From Methylobacterium tardum (GTDB lineage Bacteria > Pseudomonadota > Alphaproteobacteria > Rhizobiales > Beijerinckiaceae), in contig NZ_CP097484.1 of the NCBI RefSeq assembly GCF_023546765.1, forward strand, positions 2,140,001 through 2,204,000: a stretch of DNA of 64,000 nucleotides, in the 5' to 3' direction. The position numbers and the translations under genes were made by a program. Under the pieces are notes generated by a model. It was not told the DNA's origin. It was given only the letters and a program-made list of their open reading frames with translations, and did no database searches. Position 1 is the first letter of the stretch; every line of letters begins with the position of its first letter. This document shows positions 56,212 through 64,000 of this stretch, in pieces.

Positions 56212-56448
56212 ATGTCGGAGCTACGAGATCTCATGAACGAGACGCACCAGATCCTGACGTGCATCGCCGAGGCTCTCGGCGTGCCCGTGGAGACATTCAC
56301 GGGCCCATTCGCCGAGTCGGATGCGGCGATGCTCGGCGAGTTGATCTCCATGTGGCTCTCGATGGGCCGGGGGGCAGACCGCAACAAGGTGCTGGGCTAC
56401 ACTCGCGCTATCCTGGCCGCTCAGCAGCAGGTCGAGATGCGTCGTTGA
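56212..56448 (+). CDS. Small protein resembling the C-terminal part of an XRE regulator
   Basis: 78 residues. TCIAEALGVPVETFTGPFAE, then LGELISMWLSMGRGADRNKV, is similar to the protein at 48371-48598 and to the post-HTH helices of the XRE regulator at 48732-49172. No helix-turn-helix. Function unknown. Confidence 0.5.
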   Translation: MSELRDLMNETHQILTCIAEALGVPVETFTGPFAESDAAMLGELISMWLSMGRGADRNKVLGYTRAILAAQQQVEMRR

Positions 56449-56656
56449 GAGTGTCATTGGGGACAGTAGCGTCCGGCGTGTGCTCACCGGCCGCTTCCAC
56501 CTCAGACCGGGCCAGGGACTGCGATGCCGCAGGTCCGGGCAAGGCCCGGAGAGTCTCTTATCGCGCTTGATAGCCGCAGCCCGAGCATCTGCGGATCCGG
56601 ACTCACCACGGCGCGGTTTCCGACGATTGCCAAACGATGTAGCCCCGGAGAGCTTC

Positions 56657-57058
56657 ATGAACGCTGCACCAGACGGATCCGTCATCCAGCGCGACGCACC
56701 GCGGGCTGATCTCATCGCCTTCGAGATCAAGGACAAGATCACCAAGTCCGACATAGAGTGGATGAGCCGGATCACCGACGAGGCCATGCAGGCGCACGGG
56801 AAGATCGACATGCTGCTGATCATGTCGAACTACGAAGGGTCCGACCTCGGCGCGAAGTTTGACGGCTACGCGAACGAGGTGAAGGTCCGGTCGGTGGCCC
56901 ACATCCGGAAGTACGTCGTGGTCGGCGCACCGACGTTCGCTCGTGCCATGATCAAGCTGTCGGGGACGGTCATTCCGGTAGAGACGAAGACATTCGATCT
57001 GGCTGAGGAGGCTGCGGCGTGGGCCCACCTCGCTGAAGCGGGACCAGCTACCGCCTGA
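56657..57058 (+). CDS. SpoIIAA-like (STAS-fold) family protein
   Basis: 133 residues from the ATG opening MNAAPDGSVIQRDAPRADLI. AFEIKDKITKSDIEWMSRIT and IDMLLIMSNYEGSDLGAKFD then KVRSVAHIRKYVVVGAPTFA match the SpoIIAA-like family (STAS-related lipid/anti-sigma-antagonist fold). The family's role is poorly known. The in-frame upstream extension is poor and rejected. Confidence 0.75.
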   Translation: MNAAPDGSVIQRDAPRADLIAFEIKDKITKSDIEWMSRITDEAMQAHGKIDMLLIMSNYEGSDLGAKFDGYANEVKVRSVAHIRKYVVVGAPTFARAMIKLSGTVIPVETKTFDLAEEAAAWAHLAEAGPATA

Positions 57059-57200
57059 GCAGACCGGGAAGTACCTCGGCGATCACATCCAAGGAGTCTT
57101 CACCCGCTTGGCGTCGCTCAACAGCTTCTTTGTAGCAGAAAGTGGGACGCTGGCGTAATGCTCGCCCCGAGGGGCGAGCATTTCTAATGCGCAGATGCGA

Positions 57201-57629
57201 TCAGATGCACATCCGGATGGCGACGAGGTCGCTCGGGGTATCAGCATAGATGTTCACCGTCCCCCAGGAAGAACGCCCGAACCTCGGGGGGACATCGAAT
57301 TGCAGGTTGGCGATGGCGTCCCTGACATATTCCTCCCTAGCCCACACCCTCATTTTGAAACGCCGCTCAACGTGCGTGATGATCTCGACTTGTCCACCGA
57401 TAGCAAGACGCGGGTGGGCCAGCAGCCGGGTCGCAATGATGTTGATGTCGTCCAAGCGCTTGGTGCCGTAATTGAAATGCATCACGGCTTCCTCGCCCTT
57501 CCAGAGCACCGGCAACTTGAACGCAGAAAAGAAATAGTCATCGTAGGCGATCGGAATTTCGAGACCGTTCGGGAAGATCCTCACGCCACACTCGACGGCG
57601 CGAGCGCGCTTCCAAATCTTGAACTTCAT
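57201..57629 (-). CDS. Hypothetical protein
   Basis: 142 residues from ATG 57629 (MKFKIWKRARAVECGVRIFP). Beta-rich with LEIPIAYDDYFFSAFKLPVL, INIIATRLLAHPRLAIGGQV and REEYVRDAIANLQFDVPPRF. No family recognised. Composition is less GC-rich than the backbone. Confidence 0.5.
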   Translation of the reverse strand: MKFKIWKRARAVECGVRIFPNGLEIPIAYDDYFFSAFKLPVLWKGEEAVMHFNYGTKRLDDINIIATRLLAHPRLAIGGQVEIITHVERRFKMRVWAREEYVRDAIANLQFDVPPRFGRSSWGTVNIYADTPSDLVAIRMCI

Positions 57630-58059
57630 GGTGAAATGACTTTCTGGCAATCGCCGGGCCCACCAATTGGGCTGGCTTTCTCTTGATGCCAGATGCTGCT
57701 GGGCGAAGTCGAAATTATTCTTTTAGGCAAAAACGCTGCCGCGAACCAGTGGGTAGTCGCGCCTCTTCTGGTGCTAATACACAGCGCATTGTCCCTAAGC
57801 TTTGGGGCCCTAGATGCACGGAGGTCTTCCCGGCGGAAAATCGACCCGTTGTACACTTGATCGCGTTCGCGGGGATCAAAGTGCTCTCTGCCACCCTGCT
57901 CCCGGCCATGTAGTCCTAGGAGTGCCGCTATTTCCCCGAGCAACTACACCGAGGGCACGTCGTCCCCACCCTGTCGTCAATAGTGATCACGTGGTTCGGG
58001 CACCGCCTCAGCAGCGGTCTCGGAGGGTGACGCCGAACATTCCTCCCGAAGTTCGAGAC
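57630..58059. other. Gene-poor stretch inside the right end of the island centre
   Basis: ORFs on both strands overlap and none shows motif or convincing composition. No regulatory site identified. Confidence 0.4.
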
Positions 58060-58331
58060 CTAGCTCCACTCTTCGAACCCCGAGTCATCTGTGGCCTTGG
58101 TGGTGATCACGACTTTCTCCAGACCTTGGCCGCCGATCCGGCTGCGGATCTCTCTCGTCAATGGCCGCTTCATGATGGAGATTGTCGTCCACTCCGAGGA
58201 CCCAGTCCGCTCACGCGTGCTCCTGAAGTTGCGCTCGGCGTCGTTGAGCAGGGCCTTCTCGAACCCCTCGTCGGCGCTGATATCGTGATTGTCCTCGTTG
58301 AAGGACGCCTGCTTGATCGAGTGCGTCCTCC
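58060..58331 (-). pseudogene. Gene fragment cut by the right inverted arm
   Basis: Reading from 58331 to the TAG at 58060-58062 gives good protein sequence in one frame: IKQASFNEDNHDISADEGFE, then KALLNDAERNFRSTRERTGS and IGGQGLEKVVITTKATDDSG. It has no start, and the frame hits a TGA as soon as it enters the arm. The gene was therefore truncated at the arm's inner edge. No family recognised and its missing 5' part is not in this window as far as I can see. Confidence 0.6.
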
Positions 58332-58661
58332 GCGGAGTTCGAGATCATAGAGGCCGTGATCCAGGGCTATGCCCTGCCGATCTCGAAAGGATGGTCCTCT
58401 CCGGAGGTCACCATCTTCACCGAGGGCACAGTGGCGAGCCCTCGTACCCGTTGTTCTCGAACTTCGGGCAGCGCGCCTCACGGCGGTGCAGGATCATGCC
58501 CAAGAACGTCGCGTCCATGGTCACCTCGACGGTGATCATGCCCTTCGTGGCTGTTCGAGATCTCGGCGGCGGTGGTCGTCTGGCCAACCGTTCCGCATCC
58601 TGTCCCAAAAACCCTCTCGTTTTCGGCTCCCATTTTCCCTTCGCGGCGGCTCTTATGTCGG

Positions 58662-58693
58662 CCTGTCCCGGAACCATCTGGTTCTGGGACAGG
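58662..58693. promoter_or_regulatory. Candidate serine-recombinase crossover site (right arm copy)
   Basis: Identical to the 32-bp palindrome at 28032-28063, in inverted orientation, 53 bp upstream of the recombinase start at 58746. The asymmetric 2-bp centre gives each copy a direction; the two copies point in opposite directions, the geometry for inversion. Confidence 0.5.
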
Positions 58694-58745
58694 GCTCGTG
58701 GCCGTAGGCTTGGCCGAGGCGCGGATCCGTGAGAATCTGGGGGCG

Positions 58746-59369
58746 ATGAAGGTCGCACTCTATGCCCGCGTAAGCACGTCCAAGGGGCAGACGGTTGAGA
58801 ACCAACTTCGCGAACTTCAGGCGGTTGGTGCCCGGCTGGGCTGGACCGTCGTGGCGATCCACATTGATGAGGGGATCAGTGGCGCGCGTGGGCGCGATCG
58901 GCGGCCGGGCTACGATGCTCTCCTCAAGGGAGTCGCCCGGCGCGAGTACGATCTAATCGCGGCCTGGAGCGTGGACCGCCTCGGGCGTTCGCTCCAGGAC
59001 CTCGTCGGCTTCCTCGCCGAGGTTCAGAGCCGCGGGGTCGGTCTGTACCTGCACGTCCAAGGGCTCGACACAACGACGCCCTCGGGTCGGCTGCTCTTCT
59101 CGCTCTTGTCGGTCTTCGCCGATTATGAGCGCAGCATGGTCCGTGACCGCGTCCTGGCGGGTTTGGAGCGCACGCGATCGAAGGGCACTCGCCTCGGTCG
59201 GCCGCCGCTGGACGCGGAGAAAGCCGAGGCAATCCGGGCGCTACTGGCAGCCGGGGTCGGGATCCGAGAGACGGCGCGCCGGACCGGCGTCGGCGCCTCG
59301 ACCGTGCAGCGCGTGCATGTGGCGATGACCGCCTCCCAGGATGAGGAGACAATCACCGCCGCGGCGTGA
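58746..59369 (+). CDS. Small serine recombinase, resolvase/invertase type (right arm copy)
   Basis: Protein identical to the product of 27356-27979: 207 residues, Ser10 nucleophile in YARVSTSKGQ, Arg residues of the YERSMVRDRV region and a C-terminal helix-turn-helix. In this arm it is transcribed away from the island centre. The frame is open upstream of the ATG, but MKVALYARVS is the standard family start. Confidence 0.92.
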   Translation: MKVALYARVSTSKGQTVENQLRELQAVGARLGWTVVAIHIDEGISGARGRDRRPGYDALLKGVARREYDLIAAWSVDRLGRSLQDLVGFLAEVQSRGVGLYLHVQGLDTTTPSGRLLFSLLSVFADYERSMVRDRVLAGLERTRSKGTRLGRPPLDAEKAEAIRALLAAGVGIRETARRTGVGASTVQRVHVAMTASQDEETITAAA

Positions 59370-59409
59370 TGAGCGGGTCGCGATCAAGACACTCCGCTCA
59401 GTGCGTTCG

Positions 59410-59865
59410 TTAGCTGAGGCGCCTGCGGATCTCGTCCAGAGCAGCCCTCGCGCTGGTGGGAGGCGGAGCATACGGCGGGGTGTAGGAGCCGGGCGCCGCG
59501 AGCCCGTACTGATGGATCTCCGCCGCGTTCCGGCTCCAGAAGGTGCGCTTGAAGAAGCGCTGGTCGTCACGCAGCTTGAAGCCGATGAGGACGTGGTGAG
59601 GCCAACGGGTCAACGCCCAAGTGTCCTCAACCTCCCTGGTCGAGAACTCGGCATGTTTATGCGCCAATTCGATCAACTTCAAAACGGCAGAAGAGCGATA
59701 ATTGTAAATCGGCAAGGCGTAGGTGTACTTAACGTCTTCGTTCTTGTTCACGGTAAAAGAGGTCCTTACCGGCAGAAGCGCCGATAAACTTACAATACTA
59801 CCTCGTGTCGGAGGTCGCATTATTTTAATCTCGATCGATGGCTCGAAGATCATCCTCCGGACCAT
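59410..59865 (-). CDS. Hypothetical protein (right arm copy)
   Basis: Same 151-residue frame as 26860-27315, converging on the recombinase gene. No sequence difference from the left copy was noticed. Confidence 0.5.
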   Translation of the reverse strand: MVRRMIFEPSIEIKIMRPPTRGSIVSLSALLPVRTSFTVNKNEDVKYTYALPIYNYRSSAVLKLIELAHKHAEFSTREVEDTWALTRWPHHVLIGFKLRDDQRFFKRTFWSRNAAEIHQYGLAAPGSYTPPYAPPPTSARAALDEIRRRLS

Positions 59866-60365
59866 CGCCGACGTTCAGCCCGCGAGGATCAGCCCGACCA
59901 GTGGTTCGACCGGCTGGATCCGTTCGCCAGGATCCCGCGGCAGCCGAGGCTCCCCGAGGGGCACCCAGCGTGGAGATGGGGCCTGGGAGACGCCCGCCGG
60001 ATCGGTGGCTGGATCTGACTATAGAGTGTGTGTGCCCCGGCGATGCCGGGCGCCCGCAGGTGGTATCGTGGCGGCGCGGTTCGGGCATCGGGGCTCGCTT
60101 AATTGGCCCTGGGTGATAGGGCGCCTCGGTCGATGGCGGTACTGGTTCGCAGGTGGCATCCGGTGGCCGATCCGCTCCTGCGGATCCGGGTGTTGATCCC
60201 GAGGCGACGAGCCAGAGGCGAGGAGCACGAGGCGTTCCCCGTCGAGTTCATTTGGCGGGCGACGGGCGCAGCACGGCGGTCGTCGATTTTTCTCTTGCGA
60301 GACGAGTGAAGCGCGTCGAGCGGTGTCACTCCGTTTTCTTCCGAGACGAGGGGCAGCAGCCCTGT

Positions 60366-60423
60366 TTCTCATTGAACAATATTCTTCCTTGCACCTGAAC
60401 TTGATCAAGATGTTCAATGAGAA
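60366..60423. promoter_or_regulatory. 13-bp inverted repeat around a palindrome (right arm copy)
   Basis: Same element as 26302-26359: TTCTCATTGAACA and its complement 32 bases apart with CTTGATCAAG between them, about 110 bp upstream of the start at 60531. Confidence 0.5.
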
Positions 60424-60530
60424 TGGCTGCCGATCAGGAGCGCTTCCCATTCATGAGGATCGAATAATATTGAGGCGGCCTCCAGGGGGCTGGTAAAGTC
60501 TACCTATTGCTTCAAGAGGTTTTCCCCCCA

Positions 60531-61234
60531 ATGCGTGACTCCGACTGGCTCGACGCCTTCATCGGCAGCGAGCCCACCGTTCCCCTCATGTCCTCGCCCC
60601 CACTCTGCCTGAGGCGGACGCTCCTCTTACTCTGTCCCGCGCGTCCGCGCCGCGGCCTGCCGGGAAGAAGCCGAGGAAGGACAGCAAGCCCTGGTTCACC
60701 CGGTTCCCGCCGCTGGGTCGGGTCCGCGCCATGCGGGCGCAGTTCTTCGACAACGGGCCGAACCCCGGCAAGGGCAACACCCAGCATACCATCAAGTTGC
60801 GGGTCTACCTCGGCGACGGCATGCCCTTGAACCAGCGCACCCCGCACTGGCACCGGCTCGTCGAGCTCATCGACCCGAAGAAGGTTGTGGCCTGGGCCGA
60901 GCAGGAGCACGCCGCGGGCCGGATCCCGGAGACCGGGCTCGCGCCCTACCGCGAGGCTGCCGACGCCGCCGCGGCCTGGATGCGCGACGAGCCGGAGGCG
61001 CTGTGGGCCAAGATGGGCCACATCGGCTCGCCGCCCGGCAACCACTACTTCCACGGCCAGTTCCTGCTCGTCGTGGCGGGCGAGGAAGGGATGGAGGCGC
61101 GCCTGCACCTTGACGCCGAGGTCATCGAGATCGGCCCGTTCTACGCCAACACCCGGTCCAAAAAGGCGAACGCGCCCAAGCGGCACGCGCTCTACGACCC
61201 GCACGGCCTCGTCGCCGGGACGGAGGACGCGTGA
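60531..61234 (+). pseudogene. Frame-broken right copy of the 234-residue hypothetical protein
   Basis: Starts like the left copy (MRDSDWLDAFIGSEPTVPLM) but a C run at about 60,597-60,601 has five Cs instead of six. The frame shifts after about codon 23 into an arginine-rich sequence. The remainder (MRAQFFDNGPNPGKGNTQHT onward) is intact in the other frame, where an ATG at 60731 could start a shortened product of 167 residues. One residue also differs (VYLGDG for VYLDDG). Confidence 0.75.
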
Positions 61235-61725
61235 TGGCCGATATCGATCCCGCCAAGCTCGTCGCAGCCCTGCGCAAGGCCATGACCATGGTCGAGGCGC
61301 TGTCGCTCAAGGTTGAGTTCCTGGAGGAGCAGAACGCCAAGCGCGCCCGCACCGAGGAGGAACTCGCCCAGCACCTGATGCGCCTGCGCACGGAGATGCG
61401 TGAGCGGAAGATCCACATCGACGACGTGTTGATCGCCAGCGTGAACGCCCTGATCGATCATCAAGATGCCGAGAACGAGCGGATCCGTGCCCGCCTCGGC
61501 GAGCAGGAGAAGGACCTGCGCTACCTCCAAAGCTACGTCGCCGGGCACGAGGTGGCGTTGATCAACCTCACCGGGCAGGCACCGGAACTGGTGCTGCTGG
61601 AGGACCTCGAAGCCGAGACGTGTGCGTCGCCTGTCGTCGAGGTCGGGGCGCCCGTCTCCTACCCTGAGCCGGAGGCGGGTGGCTGCGGATCCGATGTGAG
61701 CCCCGCGACGACTGCCGGGCGCTGA
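61231..61725 (+). CDS. Coiled-coil hypothetical protein (right arm copy)
   Basis: 164 residues, as in 25000-25494 with one Gly-to-Asp difference (KIHIDDVLIA). It overlaps the preceding frame by 4 bases. A short hairpin (CCTCGC-TTGAC-GCGAGG) follows the stop in both arms. Confidence 0.65.
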   Translation: MMADIDPAKLVAALRKAMTMVEALSLKVEFLEEQNAKRARTEEELAQHLMRLRTEMRERKIHIDDVLIASVNALIDHQDAENERIRARLGEQEKDLRYLQSYVAGHEVALINLTGQAPELVLLEDLEAETCASPVVEVGAPVSYPEPEAGGCGSDVSPATTAGR

Positions 61726-61835
61726 CGACCGAAGGTCGGGACCATGGAGCCTCGCTTGACGCGAGGTCCCACGGTGTTACCCCTTGAGCAAGGAAGCGAG
61801 ACTATTGATCGTGCGGTAGAAATCGGTGGCTGGGG

Positions 61836-61856
61836 CGAATCCCGCTCCCTCCGCCA
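61836..61856 (+). other. Putative att core: tRNA-Ser 3' end (right copy)
   Basis: CGAATCCCGCTCCCTCCGCC followed by A, the same 21 bases as at 24869-24889 in opposite orientation. An integrase N-terminal fragment begins 100 bp beyond it, the usual int-next-to-att arrangement. The repeat between the arms ends exactly here. Confidence 0.7.
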
Positions 61857-61955
61857 ATTGCCTATAAACCACTGTCAATAAACGGTTTTTAGCTCTCGCT
61901 TCGAACCCACTTGGTGACACAGTGTCATCGTGGCCGTTGAGGAGAGAGGTCAGCG

Positions 61956-62393
61956 GTGCGCCGCCCGGAGTACCTGCAACGTCGTCGCGGGCGCTGGTAC
62001 GTGCGGCTCAGGGTCCCCGCCCACCTTGTCGCGACAGTCGGCCAGCAGCATCTCGTCAGGGCTCTCGACACGGACAGCGAGACTGCTGCCCGCGAGCGAC
62101 GGTGGCTCGCGCTGGCGCTGTTGTGGGACTGGATCGGTGCGCAGACCGTCTCGGACGGTTGGGAGCCCGCCTGGGCGGCTGAACTGACCGGTTCAGGACG
62201 GTCCCGTGACGATGCCGGGCGAGAGTGCCCCGACCCTACTCCTCATCCTCCTCCCAAGAGGCGATCCCGAAAGGGTAGCCAGGACCATGCTCCCCAAGGT
62301 GTCTCATCGCGCCAGACCACGATCCTCACGACGATGGAGCGCTGGTTGAAGGAGATCGAAGGGGTGCAGCATTTTGGAACCTGCCTCTGGTAA
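61956..62393 (+). pseudogene. Tyrosine integrase, N-terminal fragment
   Basis: From a GTG with GAGAGAGG upstream: MRRPEYLQRRRGRWYVRLRV, then PAHLVATVGQQHLVRALDTD and SETAARERRWLALALLWDWI. This is the DUF6538/arm-binding N-terminus of island integrases. After about residue 130 (TILTTMERWLKEIEG) it ends at 62393 with no core-binding or catalytic domain. The gene is truncated; its lost catalytic half could be of the type seen at 63653-64000, but that fragment is on the other strand. Confidence 0.7.
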
Positions 62394-62633
62394 GCCGCCT
62401 CTGACATTGGGCACCTGCCGCCAGCAACCGCTCCCAACGCTTCTCGGACCTTCCCAGCCCTAATGGCCCAAAAGGACCGCGTCCTATCGTTAACCTATCG
62501 GTCGCTGCCCATTGTCACCTAAGTCAGTGCGGCCGAGGTCCGTGCCGAGTAGGTATATCCATCGCTGGCTCCTACCCGAGCCGTCAGCGACTGCGAGACC
62601 TGCGTGCTCCCGGCTCGTGACCGGAGCGCCAGC

Positions 62634-62873
62634 GTGCCGCGCTACTTCTTCGACATCCACAACGGTGGCCCCAAGCGGGATGACACCGGCACCGAGTGCG
62701 CCGACCTCGACGCGGTGCGCCAGCAGGCCCTGCGCACGCTGCCCGAGATCGCCCGCGAGGAAATCCCCAGAGATGGCGACCGTCAGACCTTCACCGTGCT
62801 GGTCACCGACGAGGACGGGCACCCGGTCTACTCTGGGACGTTAAACTATGCCGGGTTGTGGCTGCTGCGCTGA
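62634..62873 (+). CDS. DUF6894-type small protein
   Basis: 79 residues from GTG 62634: (M)PRYFFDIHNGGPKRDDTG, then TECADLDAVRQQALRTLPEI and TFTVLVTDEDGHPVYSGTLN. Paralogue of 50074-50319 and closer to the family consensus. The Crp/Fnr gene starts 35 bases after its stop. Confidence 0.8.
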   Translation: MPRYFFDIHNGGPKRDDTGTECADLDAVRQQALRTLPEIAREEIPRDGDRQTFTVLVTDEDGHPVYSGTLNYAGLWLLR

Positions 62874-62907
62874 CAGTAAGCCGATCTGCGACGCGGCGGG
62901 GAACGCC

Positions 62908-63639
62908 ATGTCCAATCCGCTGATCCGCAAGCTGGAAGCTGTCGTTGACTTCACCGACCGAGACCGAGCGGTGCTGGAGCAGGTGTGTAAGTCCACTCAG
63001 CCCATTGCGGCTGGGCGGGACATCATCCGACAAGGCGACCGACCCAACAACGTACATCTCGTGCTCGATGGCGTCGCCTTCCGTTACAAGGTGATGCGGA
63101 ACGGTGGACGCCAGATCGTGGCCGTGCTGGTGCCGGGTGACTTTTGCGACCTGCACGTGGCGATCCTGGGCGAGATGGACCATTCCATCGGCGCACTTAC
63201 CCCCTGCACGCTGGCGGTGATCCCACGTGAGACGATCCTTGATCTGACGGAGCGCCACCCCCGCATCAACCGCGCGATGTGGTGGGCGACGCTTGTGGAT
63301 GAGGGCACCTTACGCGAGTGGCTCACCAACATCGGTCAACGCGAGGCGGCCGAGGGGCTGGCGCACATCTTCTGCGAGTTGTTGCTCCGGCTTCAGAGCG
63401 TCGGCGCGGCGGATGCCAACAGCTATCCAATGCCGTTGCGCCAGAACGACCTTGCCGACGTGCTCGGCATGACGAGCGTGCATGTTAACCGCACCCTACA
63501 AGCGCTGCGGGAAGCGGGTCTGATCGTGCTGGAACGGCGGCGGCTCACCATCCCGGACGTGGATCGGCTGAAGGAGTTCTGCGGCTTCGATCCCGCCTAT
63601 CTCCATCTCCGTCCGCGGCAGCCCGAAGCAGTAGGGTAG
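62908..63639 (+). CDS. Crp/Fnr-family transcriptional regulator
   Basis: 243 residues from ATG 62908. The cyclic-nucleotide-binding-like beta-roll (about 20-140) has IAAGRDIIRQGDRPNNVHLV, VLVPGDFCDLHVAILGEMDH and AVIPRETILDLTERHPRI. The Crp-type helix-turn-helix (about 185-225) is PLRQNDLADVLGMTSVHVNR, then TLQALREAGLIVLERRRLTI. There is no N-terminal Cys cluster, so it is not an oxygen-sensing FNR; cAMP-binding residues are not obvious. Typical of the many CRP-like regulators in Methylobacterium. Confidence 0.9.
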   Translation: MSNPLIRKLEAVVDFTDRDRAVLEQVCKSTQPIAAGRDIIRQGDRPNNVHLVLDGVAFRYKVMRNGGRQIVAVLVPGDFCDLHVAILGEMDHSIGALTPCTLAVIPRETILDLTERHPRINRAMWWATLVDEGTLREWLTNIGQREAAEGLAHIFCELLLRLQSVGAADANSYPMPLRQNDLADVLGMTSVHVNRTLQALREAGLIVLERRRLTIPDVDRLKEFCGFDPAYLHLRPRQPEAVG

Positions 63640-63652
63640 ACTGCCTGTTACG

Positions 63653-64000
63653 CTAGGGTCCGGCCTCCGCTCCTGGCCGACTTAGCGTGCAGGCACCAAG
63701 CGTCAGGGTTTGAAGGTGCTTTTTCACAGGAGGCTCGATCACACGATCAAGAGCGTCGATGGCGGCGCGGAGTTGCTCAGGCACAAGCCCTGAAGAGTAA
63801 ACGGCGAGGGCGAGCGTCGGCTTGGCATGCCCCATAAGCTCAGCGATGACGCTGCTGTTGACCGCCGTTGTGTGGGTAGAGGCCCGTTCAAGATAGGTCG
63901 CGAAGGACCGCCGGAAGCTATGAAAATCGACCTGCTTGCTCGGTCCAAGCACCTTCTGTCGGAAGGTCGCAAATCGCTTCACCACGATCCAGCTTCGTTT
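63653..64000 (-). CDS. Tyrosine recombinase, C-terminal part, continues beyond window
   Basis: The frame is open at the window edge (KRSWIVVKRFATFRQKVLGP ...). Catalytic elements: HSFRRSFATYLE (HxxR), IAELMGHAKPTLALAVYSSG with the second His and the nucleophilic Tyr, then a helical tail. The catalytic N-terminal Arg/Lys part lies outside the window. It converges with the Crp/Fnr gene. A second integrase distinct from the fragment at 61956. Confidence 0.8.
   Translation of the reverse strand, partial: KRSWIVVKRFATFRQKVLGPSKQVDFHSFRRSFATYLERASTHTTAVNSSVIAELMGHAKPTLALAVYSSGLVPEQLRAAIDALDRVIEPPVKKHLQTLTLGACTLSRPGAEAGP

Larger units (their letters stand above)
58332..61856. repeat. Right arm of a 3,525-bp inverted repeat pair
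   Basis: Inverted copy of 24,869-28,393. Its inner edge cuts a gene fragment (58060-58331) and its outer edge is exactly the CCA end of the tRNA-Ser-like core. Differences seen against the left arm: substitutions in the coiled-coil gene, in the hypothetical gene and near 60,291, plus C6 instead of C5 before the start at 60531 and C5 instead of C6 at about 60,597-60,601. Confidence 0.95.

Noticed and set aside
57814..58350. Plus-strand ORF of 178 residues
   Set aside because: Overlaps the clearly coding minus-strand fragment 58060-58331; proline/arginine-rich.
24869..61856. CRISPR array or complete prophage inside the island
   Set aside because: No regularly spaced short repeats seen, and no capsid, terminase or tail genes recognised.

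Overview
The window is high-GC DNA whose gene families (HWE kinase, MucR/Ros regulator, GapR/DUF2312, DUF1236, DUF6894, many PAS/LOV hybrid kinases) point to an alphaproteobacterium, most likely a Methylobacterium-type member of the Hyphomicrobiales. This is inferred from protein families; there is no rRNA gene or complete tRNA to confirm it.

Positions 1-24.8 kb look like chromosomal backbone. They hold a nucleotide-sugar dehydrogenase cut by the window edge, then a dense set of sensory genes: an HWE kinase, two intact hybrid kinases, a frame-broken hybrid kinase, a frame-broken LOV (blue-light) kinase, an orphan receiver fragment and an orphan GAF fragment. Between them lie a histidine phosphatase overlapping NnrD (NAD(P)H-hydrate repair), an orphan ParD-like antitoxin, a ZntB/CorA transporter, a phosphatidylserine decarboxylase and a duplicated-domain membrane protein. 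Small membrane and hypothetical genes lead up to the island.

Positions 24,869-61,856 form an accessory island with an unusual architecture: two 3,525-bp inverted arms (24,869-28,393 and 58,332-61,856; x pairs with 86,725-x) around a 29.9-kb centre. Each outer end is exactly a 21-bp sequence matching the 3' end of a tRNA-Ser gene, ending in CCGCCA. Each arm carries a small serine recombinase next to a 32-bp palindrome with a 2-bp asymmetric centre, so recombination between the arms could invert the centre.

The central cargo includes a DUF3102/ParB-like protein, a membrane J-domain protein, a broken tyrosine recombinase, a Vsr/cytosine-methyltransferase/PD-(D/E)XK restriction cassette, a broken HEAGH peptidase, a UmuC remnant, a thioesterase-methyltransferase fusion, several regulators, a GapR paralogue and many small unassigned proteins.

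Positions 61,857-64,000 carry an integrase N-terminal fragment 100 bp from the att core, a second DUF6894 protein, a Crp/Fnr regulator and the C-terminal part of another tyrosine recombinase running off the window.

A theme across the window is single-base frame breaks in otherwise well-preserved genes, some at G/C runs. The two inverted arms differ at two such runs (5 versus 6 bases). Sequencing or assembly indels should therefore be excluded before calling these genes dead.
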